Source: Isoptericola dokdonensis DS-3 (GTDB taxonomy: Bacteria; Actinomycetota; Actinomycetes; Actinomycetales; Cellulomonadaceae). From it: 64,000 bases of DNA. A model generated the notes under the pieces. It ran no database searches and was not told where the DNA came from. It was given only the letters and a program-made list of their open reading frames with translations. The stretch spans positions 1,550,001 through 1,614,000 of the forward strand of contig NZ_CP014209.1 of the NCBI RefSeq assembly GCF_001636295.1, read 5' to 3'. Positions 9,429-17,466 of the stretch are shown piece after piece. How positions within the stretch are numbered: position 1 is the stretch's first letter; each line of letters opens with the position of its first letter. The translations under genes and the position numbers were made by a program.

Positions 9429-9500
9429 GCGGCGGGGTGCGTGCGCACCCCGCCGCGGGTTCGACGGGTGGACCGGCCGGGCGTCGTGGCGCCCGGCCGG
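9429..9500 (-). terminator. Two stem-loops between binding-protein and ATPase genes
   Basis: The first has 13-nt complementary arms (9429-9441, 9444-9456) with a very tight turn. The second has perfect 11-bp arms (9473-9483, 9490-9500) around a 6-nt loop. Both lie in the 97-bp gap after the ytfQ-like stop. Likely role by analogy with other importer operons: partial termination or mRNA stabilisation, so that the binding protein is made in excess. Confidence 0.65.
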
Positions 9501-9506
9501 TACCGC

Positions 9507-10520
9507 TCAGTACTCGCGGGTCGGCAGGGCCTCGATCGCGGCCTCCTGGTCGAACGCCTCGTCCTTGACGACGATGCGCTTCTCGACCTCCTCGCCGGCC
9601 ACGACCTTCTTGGCGATGTCCGCCAGGTCCGGGCCGAGCAGCGGGTTGCACTCGACGATGTAGTTGATCTTGCCGTCGGCGAGGGCCTGCATGCCGTCCT
9701 TGACGGCGTCGATCGTGATGATCTTGATGTCCTCGCCCGGCACCATGCCGGCGGCCTCGATGGCCTCGATGGCACCGAGCCCCATGTCGTCGTTGTGGGC
9801 GAAGACGAGGTCGATGTCGTCGTACTTCTGGAGGAAGCCCTCCATGACCTGCTTGCCCTCGGTGCGGGTGAAGTTGCCGGTCTGGGAGTCGATGATCTCC
9901 AGGTCGGTGCCCTCGATCGCGGTGGCGAAGCCCTCCTTGCGGTCGATCGCCGGGGCGGAGCCGGTGGTGCCCTGGAGCTCGACGACCTGGAACCCCTCGC
10001 CGTCGTACTGCTCGGCGGCCCACTCGCCGGCCATCTCGCCCTCGAGGACGAAGTCGGAGCCGATGAACGACTCGTACAGGGTGTCGTCCTCGGAGTCGAC
10101 GGCGCGGTCGGTGAGGACGACGGGGATGCCGGCCGACTTGGCCTCCTGGAGCACCGGGTCCCAGCCGGTCTCGACGACCGGGGAGAACGCGATGACGTCG
10201 ACGCCCTGGGCGATGTAGGAGCGGATCGCCTGGATCTGGTTCTCCTGCTTCTGCTGGGCGTCGGAGAAGCTCAGGTCGAAGCCGTTCTCGGCGGTCAGGG
10301 TGTCCTGGATGGACTTGGTGTTGGCGGCTCGCCAGCCGGACTCGGCGCCGACCTGCGAGAAGCCGATGGCGATGGTCTCGTCGCCGGACCCGCCCTCCTC
10401 GGCCGCTCCGGTGGGCTCGGCGGTGCCGCCGGCCTGCTCGCTGGAGCACGCCCCGAGCGCGAAGAGCGCGACGGCGGACAGCGCGGCGACGGTGCCGCGG
10501 GTGAAGGTCGAACGTGCCAT
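9507..10520 (-). CDS. ytfQ: Sugar-binding lipoprotein, YtfQ-like (furanose importer)
   Basis: 337 residues from ATG 10520, with a GAGGAGGAG ribosome site 5 nt upstream. A lipoprotein signal ends at the lipobox LGAC, so the mature protein is anchored outside the membrane. The mature sequence follows E. coli YtfQ closely in several blocks: IGFSQVGAESGWRAANT, QQKQENQIQAIRS, QGVDVIAFSPVVETGWDPVL, VVELQGTTGSAPAIDRKEGF and FAHNDDMGLGAIEA. YtfQ and GafA bind galactofuranose or arabinofuranose. In this locus L-arabinofuranose released by the secreted arabinofuranosidases is the most likely ligand (inference). The gene heads the importer operon behind a promoter overlapped by two operators. Confidence 0.9.
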   Translation of the reverse strand: MARSTFTRGTVAALSAVALFALGACSSEQAGGTAEPTGAAEEGGSGDETIAIGFSQVGAESGWRAANTKSIQDTLTAENGFDLSFSDAQQKQENQIQAIRSYIAQGVDVIAFSPVVETGWDPVLQEAKSAGIPVVLTDRAVDSEDDTLYESFIGSDFVLEGEMAGEWAAEQYDGEGFQVVELQGTTGSAPAIDRKEGFATAIEGTDLEIIDSQTGNFTRTEGKQVMEGFLQKYDDIDLVFAHNDDMGLGAIEAIEAAGMVPGEDIKIITIDAVKDGMQALADGKINYIVECNPLLGPDLADIAKKVVAGEEVEKRIVVKDEAFDQEAAIEALPTREY

Positions 10521-10599
10521 GGTCTCCTCCTCGAGATGCCGGGCGGCCGGTGCTTCCGGCCTGGGGGTCAGCTCCGACCCTCCGGCGAACGCTTGGCGT

Positions 10600-10638
10600 T
10601 GTGACCGCTAACATAGTCTCGGATGTGACCGGTCACAA
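10600..10638 (-). promoter_or_regulatory. Promoter with two LacI-type operators for the furanose importer
   Basis: On the minus strand TTGTGA (-35, 10638-10633), a 17-bp spacer and TATGTT (-10, 10615-10610) form a strong promoter. A perfect palindrome TGTGACCGGTCACA (10624-10637) covers the -35. The imperfect site TGTGACCGCTAACA (10600-10613) covers the -10. Centre spacing is 24 bp. A repressor bound here would block polymerase directly. Confidence 0.8.
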
Positions 10639-10692
10639 TAGTGCCGGCCGTCACCGGTGGTCACGATCCTGTAACAGCGGCTCCGGCGACCG

Positions 10693-12234
10693 TCAGTCGG
10701 CGTCGTCCAGCTCCGCCGCGATCATCTCGACGATCGTGTCCACCGTGACCCCCGGGCCGTTGCTCAGCTCGCCGATCTTCTCCCGGTCCTTGAGGACCAC
10801 GATGCGGTCGCTGAGGCGCACGACCTCCTCGAGCTGGGAGGAGATGAACACGACCGCGACACCCTCCCCCGCCAGCATCGCCACCCGACGCTGGATCTCG
10901 AGCTTGGCGGCGATGTCGATGCCACGGGTCGGCTCGTCGAGGATCAGGACGTGCGGGCGGGTGGCGAGCAGCCGGGCCAGCATGACCTTCTGCTGCGTGC
11001 CGCCGGACAGCTCGCCCGCCGGGCGGTCCAGGTCCGCGGGCTCCAGGTGCAGCGCGTCCAGGTAGGTGTCGACCACCGCGTCCTGCTCGGCGCGGGACAG
11101 CGGCCGCGTCCAGCCCCGGAGCGCCTGCAGCCCCAGGACGATGTTCTGCCGCACCGTCAGCTCGGCGACGATGCCCTCGCGGCGCAGGTCCTCGCTCGAC
11201 ACCGCGATCCGGTGCCGCAGCGCCGCCGCCGGGCCGCGCAGCTGCACCCGCGCGCCGTCCAGCCAGAGCTCGCCCCGGTCCGGGCGCTCCACCCCGCCCA
11301 TCAGGCGGGCGAGCTCCGTGCGCCCCGAGCCGCGCAGGCCCGCGAACCCGACGACCTCGCCCGGGGAGAGCTCCACGTCCGTCGGCTCCAGCGACCCGCG
11401 CCGCCCGATCGCCGCCGCCCGCAGCCGCACCGGCCGGGACTCCGCGTAGTGGTGCTCCAGCCGTTCGGAGTGCAGCGCCTGCAGCGCGTCGATGTCCTCC
11501 CCGATCATCTTCGAGATCAGCTCGGCGCGGTCCACCTCGGACGTGCGGTACTCCGCCACGACCCGGCCGCCCCGGAGCACCGTCATCCGGTCGCTCACCT
11601 CGAGCACCTGCTCGAGGAAGTGCGAGACGAACAGCACCGCGACGCCCTGGCCCCGCAGCCGCCGGACCACGCCGAGCAGCCGGTCGGCCTCGGCCTCGTC
11701 CAGGCTCGACGTCGGCTCGTCGAGGACGAGCACCCGCGGCTGGAGCACGATCGCGCGGGCCACGGCCACGAGCTGCTTCGTGGCGGGGGGCAGGGACGCC
11801 AGCGGCGCCCGCGGGTCGACGTCCTCGATGCCCAGGGTCGCCAGCGCGGCCGCGGCACGCTCCCGGTTCCGCGCCCAGCGGATGCCGAACCGCCCGCGCA
11901 CCTCGTGCCCGATCATGATGTTCTCGGCCACCGACAGGTGCGGGCTGAGGTGGGACTCCTGGAAGACCGTCGCGATGCCCTCCGCCCGGCTCCGCGCCAC
12001 GCTCGTCGGCGGGCGGGGCACCCCGTCGACCAGGACCGTGCCCGCCTGGATCGGCACGGTCCCCGTCAGCGCCCCGATGAGGGTGGACTTGCCCGCCCCG
12101 TTCTCCCCCATGAGCGCGTGCACCTCCCCGGGGCGCAGCGTGAGGTCGGCGGCGTCGAGCACCCGCACGCCCGACAGCTCGACGGTGATGCCGCGCATCT
12201 CGACCACCGGGGCCGTCACCGCGGTGCGCGCCAT
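10693..12234 (-). CDS. Orphan double-NBD sugar ABC ATPase, paralogue of the YtfR-like ATPase
   Basis: 513 residues. ATG 12234 overlaps the stop of the LacI gene (TGATG), so it is co-translated with the regulator. NBD1 has [23 protein letters not shown] and VLVLDEPTSSLD. NBD2 has a degenerate Walker A GLRGSGRTELARL, signature LSGGTQQKV and [12 protein letters not shown]. It matches the ATPase at 7871-9409 over most of its length (for example FVSHFLEQV and the IGRRGSLEP block), suggesting duplication. No permease or binding protein is encoded with it; the next gene downstream starts behind its own promoter. It may serve as a backup energiser of the neighbouring permeases, or act in signalling to the regulator. 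Both are speculation. Confidence 0.85.
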   Translation of the reverse strand: MARTAVTAPVVEMRGITVELSGVRVLDAADLTLRPGEVHALMGENGAGKSTLIGALTGTVPIQAGTVLVDGVPRPPTSVARSRAEGIATVFQESHLSPHLSVAENIMIGHEVRGRFGIRWARNRERAAAALATLGIEDVDPRAPLASLPPATKQLVAVARAIVLQPRVLVLDEPTSSLDEAEADRLLGVVRRLRGQGVAVLFVSHFLEQVLEVSDRMTVLRGGRVVAEYRTSEVDRAELISKMIGEDIDALQALHSERLEHHYAESRPVRLRAAAIGRRGSLEPTDVELSPGEVVGFAGLRGSGRTELARLMGGVERPDRGELWLDGARVQLRGPAAALRHRIAVSSEDLRREGIVAELTVRQNIVLGLQALRGWTRPLSRAEQDAVVDTYLDALHLEPADLDRPAGELSGGTQQKVMLARLLATRPHVLILDEPTRGIDIAAKLEIQRRVAMLAGEGVAVVFISSQLEEVVRLSDRIVVLKDREKIGELSNGPGVTVDTIVEMIAAELDDAD

Positions 12235-13253
12235 CAGGCGGTCTTCCGCGGGCGGGCGCTGGAGGCGCGGGTGACGATCTCGGCCGAGATCCGGGTCACG
12301 TCGGGGATCTCCCGCTCCTCGATCGCCGCCCGCAGCACCTCGACGATCGACACCCCGAGGGCGTCGAAATTCTGCCGCACGGTGGTCAGCGGCGGGATGA
12401 CGTGACGGGCCAGCGGGATGTCGTCGAACCCGACGACGCTGAGGTCGTCCGGCACCGAGAACCCGCGCTCGTGCAGCCCGTGGACGAGCCCCACCGCCAT
12501 GTCGTCGTTCGCGACGAACACGGCCGTGTACTCCGGGAGCTCGCGGATCCCGCGCGCGAACTCGTACGCGAAGTCCGCCGTCCAGTCGCCGACGACGACG
12601 GGACGCTCGCGGATCCCCCACGACTTGGCCCGGGCGTGGAACGCGCGCTCGCGGCTGCGGGCGTCGAGCCAGTCGAGCGGCCCGGCCAGGTGCAGGATGT
12701 CGCGGTGCCCGAGCGCGACGAGGTGGTCGACCGCGAGGGCCGTCCCCGCCCGCTGGTCGACGGTCACCGTGAGGAACGTGGGGTCCTTGTCCGGCTTGAC
12801 GACGAGCACGGGGACGCCGACGGCGATGCGCCGCAGGTCCGCGATCGACGAGGACCGCGGCGCGACGACGCACAGCGCGTCGACGCCGAGCGCGACGAGG
12901 TGGTCGACGGCCTCCTGCGGGGTGATCTTGGCACCCGCCTGCAGGAAGACGGAGCTGACCTCGTAGCCCGAGGCGCGGGCGGCCGACTCGACGGCGTACA
13001 GGGTGCTGGTCGGGCCAAACGTCGTCGCGCTCTCGACGAGGACGCCGATGCGGTGGCTGCGCTGGGTGGCGAGCGCCCGGGCCGTCAGGCTCGGCCGGTA
13101 GCCGAGCTCCTCGATGGCCTCCTCGACGCGGCGCCGGGTGGACTCCCGGATGTTCGGGTGGTCGTTGAGCACCCGCGACACCGTCATGTGCGACACGCCG
13201 GCGAGCTGCGCGACCTGCCGGATGTTCGGCTTCTCGACGCCGGGACTCGCCAT
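12234..13253 (-). CDS. LacI-family transcriptional regulator, probable arabinose repressor
   Basis: 339 residues from ATG 13253, with GGAGG 7 nt upstream. The N-terminal HTH reads NIRQVAQLAGVSHMTVSRVL, followed by the hinge YRPSLTARALAT. It continues into a periplasmic-binding-protein-like effector domain ending with FDDIPLARHVIPPLTTVRQ. The gene sits between the importer and araA and is fused by a one-base overlap to a sugar ATPase. Probable target: the TGTGA..TCACA palindromes before GH43-GH51, the importer and araB. The probable inducer is L-arabinose or a derivative. Both are inferred from position. A paralogue at 18985-20043 could instead own some of these sites. Confidence 0.88.
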   Translation of the reverse strand: MASPGVEKPNIRQVAQLAGVSHMTVSRVLNDHPNIRESTRRRVEEAIEELGYRPSLTARALATQRSHRIGVLVESATTFGPTSTLYAVESAARASGYEVSSVFLQAGAKITPQEAVDHLVALGVDALCVVAPRSSSIADLRRIAVGVPVLVVKPDKDPTFLTVTVDQRAGTALAVDHLVALGHRDILHLAGPLDWLDARSRERAFHARAKSWGIRERPVVVGDWTADFAYEFARGIRELPEYTAVFVANDDMAVGLVHGLHERGFSVPDDLSVVGFDDIPLARHVIPPLTTVRQNFDALGVSIVEVLRAAIEEREIPDVTRISAEIVTRASSARPRKTA

Positions 13254-13326
13254 GCAGGGCCTCCATCGGACTCGCCGGACGACCGTCGGGCGGCGTGGCG
13301 ACGCCAGGATACCGCCGCCCGGACAG

Positions 13327-13392
13327 GCGACGAGCGTGCAGACTCGGTACCTCATCCGGTCGGATGACGTACCAAGTCTGCACGCTCGTCGC
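13327..13392. repeat. Long intergenic palindrome, family member A
   Basis: 31-nt arms (13327-13357 and 13362-13392) with two mismatches lie in the gap between araA and the LacI gene. The outer arms GCGACGAGCGTGC are nearly identical to those of the palindrome at 47621-47686, in an unrelated context. The stem could terminate the araB-araD-araA transcript, but the shared sequence suggests a dispersed repeat family rather than a unique terminator. Confidence 0.8.
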
Positions 13393-13415
13393 TCAGGAGG
13401 GGGTCGCCCTGGGGG

Positions 13416-14927
13416 TCAGAGACCCCGGGCCAGGCGGTAGTAGACCTGGTTCCATCGGACCTGGTCGGCGAACGCGCGGCGCGTCGTCGACTCGTCGATG
13501 ACCAGCAGCTCGGTGCCGGCGATCTGGGCGAACACCTCGAACGCCTCGATGCCCGCGGCGGTCGACATGACCGTGTGGTGGGCACCGCCGGCGGTCAGCC
13601 ACGCCTCGGCCGACGTCGCGAAGTCCGGGCGCGGGGCCCACACGGCACGGGCGACGGGCAGGTTCGGCAGCTCGTGCGTCGGGGCGACGACGTCGACGAC
13701 GTTCGCCGTCAGGCGGAACCGGTCGCGCATGTCCGCCAGCGACACGACGACGGCGCCCTCGACCGGGTCGGCGTCGAACACCATGCGGACCGGGTCCTCC
13801 TTGCCGCCGATCCCCAGCGGGTGGATCTCGATGCGCGGCGTGGCGGTGGTCAGCGACGGGCAGATCTCCAGCATGTGCGCGCCGAGGATGAGCTCCGAGC
13901 CAGGGGTGAGGTCGTAGGTGTAGTCCTCCATCAGGGAGGCGCCGCCGGGCAGCCCCTCGCCCATGACCTTCGCGGCGCGCACGAGGACGGCGGTCTTCCA
14001 GTCGCCCTCGGCGCCGAACCCGTAGCCCTGGGCCATGAGCCGCTGGACGGCCAGGCCGGGGAGCTGGCGCAGCGCACCCAGGTCCTCGAAGTTGGTGGTG
14101 AACGCCTTGGCGCCGCGCTCGACGAGGAACGCCTCCATGGCGATCTCCTGGCGGGCCGCGTACCGCAGCGAGTCGTGCCGCTCGGCGCCGGCGCGCAGCT
14201 CGGGCGCGACGTCGTAGAGCTCCTCGTACTGCGCGACGAGCCCGTCGATCGCGGACTCCTCGACGGCGTCGACCGCCGCGACGAGGTCGTTGACGCCCCA
14301 GGTGCTCACCGAGACGCCGAACTGCAGCTCGGCCTCCGTCTTGTCGCCCTCGGTGACGCCCACGTTGCGCATGTTGTCGCCGAACCGCACGAGGTTCAGC
14401 TCGTGGGTGGCCGCCCAGCCCGCGGCGCCCCGCACCCAGGTGCCGACGCGCTGCTGCACGGCCGGGTTCGTCACGTGCCCCACCACGGTGGTCCGCGCGA
14501 CGCCGAGCCGGGACAGCATGTACCCGTACTCGCGGTCGCCGTGCGCCGCCTGGTTGAGGTTCATGAAGTCCATGTCGATGTCGGCCCACGGGAGCTCGAC
14601 GTTCGCCTGCGTGTGCAGGTGCAGCAGCGGCTTGCGCAGCGCGTCCAGGCCGGCGATCCACATCTTCGCGGGGCTGAAGGTGTGCATCCAGGTGACGACG
14701 CCGAGGACGTCGTCCCGGGCGTTCGCGTCCAGCATCGCGCGGCGGATGGAGTCCGAGTCCTTGAGGACGGGCTTCCAGACGATCTTCGCGGGCACGGCCT
14801 CGGACCCGTCGAGGACGGACGCGACCTCGCGGGACTGCGCCGCGACCTGCTCCAGCGTCTCGGGGCCGTACAGGTCCTGGCTGCCGGTGAAGAACCAGAC
14901 CTCACGGTCGCCGTAGGGCTTGCTCAT
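13416..14927 (-). CDS. araA: L-arabinose isomerase
   Basis: 503 residues from ATG 14927, close to the family length of about 500. It converts L-arabinose to L-ribulose in the cytoplasm. The N-terminus ([16 protein letters not shown]) is diagnostic. The metal/catalytic residues expected near E306, E333, H350 and H450 are visible in context: GAEGDWK near 307, LMEDYTYDL near 333, [11 protein letters not shown] near 350 and a His-containing block near the C-terminus (GGAHHTVMS). The gene follows araD with a 27-bp gap that carries its ribosome site, and is the last gene of the araB-araD-araA cluster. A long palindrome follows its stop. Confidence 0.97.
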   Translation of the reverse strand: MSKPYGDREVWFFTGSQDLYGPETLEQVAAQSREVASVLDGSEAVPAKIVWKPVLKDSDSIRRAMLDANARDDVLGVVTWMHTFSPAKMWIAGLDALRKPLLHLHTQANVELPWADIDMDFMNLNQAAHGDREYGYMLSRLGVARTTVVGHVTNPAVQQRVGTWVRGAAGWAATHELNLVRFGDNMRNVGVTEGDKTEAELQFGVSVSTWGVNDLVAAVDAVEESAIDGLVAQYEELYDVAPELRAGAERHDSLRYAARQEIAMEAFLVERGAKAFTTNFEDLGALRQLPGLAVQRLMAQGYGFGAEGDWKTAVLVRAAKVMGEGLPGGASLMEDYTYDLTPGSELILGAHMLEICPSLTTATPRIEIHPLGIGGKEDPVRMVFDADPVEGAVVVSLADMRDRFRLTANVVDVVAPTHELPNLPVARAVWAPRPDFATSAEAWLTAGGAHHTVMSTAAGIEAFEVFAQIAGTELLVIDESTTRRAFADQVRWNQVYYRLARGL

Positions 14928-14954
14928 GGTGTTCCTTTCGGTGGCGACGGCGCG

Positions 14955-15665
14955 TCAGCGCTGGCCGTAGACGTTCTGGTAGCGGGCGTAGAGCGCGTCG
15001 ACGTGCTCCTGGGCGATGGGCAGCGGGTCGCCGAGCTGGCGCGCGACGTGCACGGCGCGGGCGACCTCCTCGCACAGCACCGCGGCCTTGACCGCGGCCT
15101 TCGCGTCGCCGCCGATGGTGAACGGCCCGTGGTTGCGCATGAGCACGGCCGGGCTGCGCGACCCGCTCAGGGTCTCGACGATGCCGCGACCGATGGAGTC
15201 GTCGCCGATGATCGCGAACGGGCCGACGGGGACGGGCCCGCCGAACTCGTCGGCCATCATCGTCAGGACGCAGGGGATCTCCTCGCCGCGCGCCGCCCAG
15301 GCGGTGGCGTACGTGGAGTGGGTGTGCACGACGCCGCCCACCTCGGGCATGTTCGCGTACACGTAGGCGTGCGCCGCGGTGTCGGACGACGGCGAGCGGT
15401 CGCCCTCGACGAGGTTGCCCTGCAGGTCGCAGACGACCATCGCGTCGGGGGTGATGTCGTCGTAGGAGACGCCGGACGGCTTGATGACGAGCAGGTCGTC
15501 CGTGCCGTCGGCGGCACCCTGGGTGTCGCGCACGCGCTCCGAGACGTTGCCGGCGGTCCACACGACGAGCTCCCAGCGGGGCAGCTCGGCGTGCAGGTCG
15601 GCGACCTTCTTCTTGGCGGCGTCGACGGCGGCGCGCAGGTGCGTCGGGACCTCGGTGATGGCCAT
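14955..15665 (-). CDS. araD: L-ribulose-5-phosphate 4-epimerase
   Basis: 236 residues from ATG 15665. A class II aldolase-fold zinc enzyme converting L-ribulose-5-phosphate to D-xylulose-5-phosphate, which enters the pentose phosphate pathway. Visible motifs are WTAGNVSERV (phosphate/substrate loop), VVHTHSTYATAWA (two zinc histidines near residue 110) and MRNHGPFTIG (third zinc histidine near 174). It lies between the kinase gene (43-bp gap) and araA. The organisation B-D-A on one strand indicates a single transcript driven from the operator-bearing promoter before araB. Confidence 0.96.
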   Translation of the reverse strand: MAITEVPTHLRAAVDAAKKKVADLHAELPRWELVVWTAGNVSERVRDTQGAADGTDDLLVIKPSGVSYDDITPDAMVVCDLQGNLVEGDRSPSSDTAAHAYVYANMPEVGGVVHTHSTYATAWAARGEEIPCVLTMMADEFGGPVPVGPFAIIGDDSIGRGIVETLSGSRSPAVLMRNHGPFTIGGDAKAAVKAAVLCEEVARAVHVARQLGDPLPIAQEHVDALYARYQNVYGQR

Positions 15666-15708
15666 GCGTGGTTCTCCGTTCGTGGGCGTCGTCGTGGCGA
15701 CAGGTAGG

Positions 15709-17322
15709 TCAGAGCGCCGCGACGGCGGCGCGCTCGACGGCGAGCCCGGCCGCGTACCGCTCGAGATAGGTGGCGAAGCCGGCGACGTCCGCGGCGTCGG
15801 GCTCGACGACGTCGAGCTCGACGTCGGCGAACACCTGGTCCGTGAGGAAGCCGGCGAGGGTGAGGTCGGGCTGCTCGGCGGCCGCCGCGGCGAACGCCGC
15901 GAGCACGGCGATGCCCCAGGCGCCGCCCTCGCCGGCGGTGCGGCCGACGGCGACGGGCGCGTCGATCGCGGCGGCGAGGAGCCGCTGCGCGACGCCGGCG
16001 GTGCGGAACATGCCACCGTGGGCGAACATCGCGTCGATCTCGACGTCCTCGCCGTCGAGCACGCGCATGCCGAGGGCGAGGGTGCCGAACGCGCCGTAGA
16101 TCTGGGTGCGCACGAAGCTCGCCAGCGTGAGGCGGCTGTCGGGGGTGCGCACGAAGAGCGGCCGGCCGGCCTCCAGGCCGGTGATGGGCTCGCCCGCCAG
16201 GTAGTTGTAGGCGAGCAGGCCGCCGCCGTCGGCGGCGCCGTCGAGCGCGGCGTTGAACAGGGTGCCGAACACGGCGTCGGGGCCGCTCGGGCCGCCGAGC
16301 GCGGTCGCGAACTCGCGGAACAGCCCGGCCCAGGCGTCGAGCTCGCTGGCGCCGTTGTTGCAGTGCACCATCGCCACGAGGTCGCCCGCGGGGGTGGTGA
16401 CGAGGTCGAGCTCGTGGTGCACGGTGGTCAGCGGCTTCTCCAGCACGACCATCGCGAAGATCGACGTGCCGGCGCTGACGTTGCCGGTGCGCGGCGCGAC
16501 CGAGTTGGTGGCGACCATGCCGGTGCCGGCGTCCCCCTCGGGCGGGCAGAGCAGCACGCCGGGACGCAGGTGGCCGGTCGGGTCGAGCAGGGCGGCGCCC
16601 GCCTCCGTGAGCCGGCCGGCGTCGGCGCCCGCGGGGAGCACCTCGGGCAGGAAGCCCTCGATGTCCAGCCCGGGTCGCTTCGCGGCGGCGAGGTGGGCGA
16701 ACTGGGCGAGCATGCGGGCGTCGTAGTCGCCGGTGGCGGGGTCGATCGGGAACATGCCCGAGGCGTCGCCGACGCCGAGCACGTCACGCCCGGTCAGCGC
16801 CCGGTGGACGTAGCCGGCGAGGGTGGTGAAGGACGCGATCTGCGGCACGTGCGGCTCGTCGTCGAGGATCGCCTGGTAGAGGTGCGCGATCGACCAGCGC
16901 AGCGGGATGTTGTACCCGAACAGCGCGGAGAGCTCGGCGGCGGCGGGGCCGGTGCTGGTGTTGCGCCACGTGCGGAACGGCACGAGCAGCTCGCCGTCGG
17001 CGTCGAACGGCAGGTATCCGTGCATCATGGCGGACACCCCGAGCGCGGCGTAGCCGGTGGGCCGCACGCCGTAGCGGGCCTCGACGTCGGCGACGAGCGC
17101 GGCGTAGGCGCCCTGCAGCCCGGCGTGGACGGCGTCCAGGGAGTACGTCCACCGCCCGTCGACGAGCTCGTTCTCCCAGGCGTGGGAGCCGCTCGCGAGG
17201 GTGACGTGGTCGGGCCCGACGAGGCAGGCCTTGATGTTGGTCGAGCCGAGCTCGATGCCGAGGGTCGCGCGTCCTGCCGCGATGGCGTCGCGTGCGTCGT
17301 TCACCTGGTCTGGCAGCGTCAT
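15709..17322 (-). CDS. araB: FGGY-family carbohydrate kinase, probable L-ribulokinase
   Basis: 537 residues from ATG 17322. An in-frame GTG at 17334 overlaps the AAGGAG ribosome site, so it is less likely. The N-terminal ATPase motif LGIELGSTNIKACLVG, the DASGMFPIDP block and the C-terminal nucleotide-binding glycines (GEGGAWGIAV) identify the FGGY family. The sequence is not close enough to classical AraB for the substrate to be certain from sequence alone. Its place first in an operon with araD and araA makes phosphorylation of L-ribulose by far the best call. Its promoter carries a LacI-type operator. Confidence 0.85.
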   Translation of the reverse strand: MTLPDQVNDARDAIAAGRATLGIELGSTNIKACLVGPDHVTLASGSHAWENELVDGRWTYSLDAVHAGLQGAYAALVADVEARYGVRPTGYAALGVSAMMHGYLPFDADGELLVPFRTWRNTSTGPAAAELSALFGYNIPLRWSIAHLYQAILDDEPHVPQIASFTTLAGYVHRALTGRDVLGVGDASGMFPIDPATGDYDARMLAQFAHLAAAKRPGLDIEGFLPEVLPAGADAGRLTEAGAALLDPTGHLRPGVLLCPPEGDAGTGMVATNSVAPRTGNVSAGTSIFAMVVLEKPLTTVHHELDLVTTPAGDLVAMVHCNNGASELDAWAGLFREFATALGGPSGPDAVFGTLFNAALDGAADGGGLLAYNYLAGEPITGLEAGRPLFVRTPDSRLTLASFVRTQIYGAFGTLALGMRVLDGEDVEIDAMFAHGGMFRTAGVAQRLLAAAIDAPVAVGRTAGEGGAWGIAVLAAFAAAAAEQPDLTLAGFLTDQVFADVELDVVEPDAADVAGFATYLERYAAGLAVERAAVAAL

Positions 17323-17355
17323 CGCCGTGTTCACTCCTTGTCGTCCGTCCGCACC

Positions 17356-17384
17356 ATGTTAACGCTCACAACTCCGTGGCCCAA
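17356..17384 (-). promoter_or_regulatory. araB promoter with LacI-type operator
   Basis: The palindrome-like site TGTTAACGCTCACA (17357-17370) matches the operators before the importer and GH43-GH51. A possible minus-strand promoter is TTGGGC (17384-17379), 17 bp, TAACAT (17361-17356), which puts the operator over the -10. The operator is clearer than the promoter. Confidence 0.65.
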
Positions 17385-17412
17385 CCCCGCGCCCGTGGGT
17401 CCGGGCGCGAAC

Positions 17413-17449
17413 GGACCGGGCGCACCGCGTCGACGCGGGCGCCCGGTCC
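17413..17449 (-). terminator. Hairpin terminator after GH43 gene
   Basis: Perfect 11-bp arms (17413-17423, 17439-17449) lie between the GH43 stop (17467) and the araB promoter, insulating the two transcripts. No T-tract is present. Confidence 0.6.
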
Positions 17450-17466
17450 GGGACGTGCGGGGCCGG

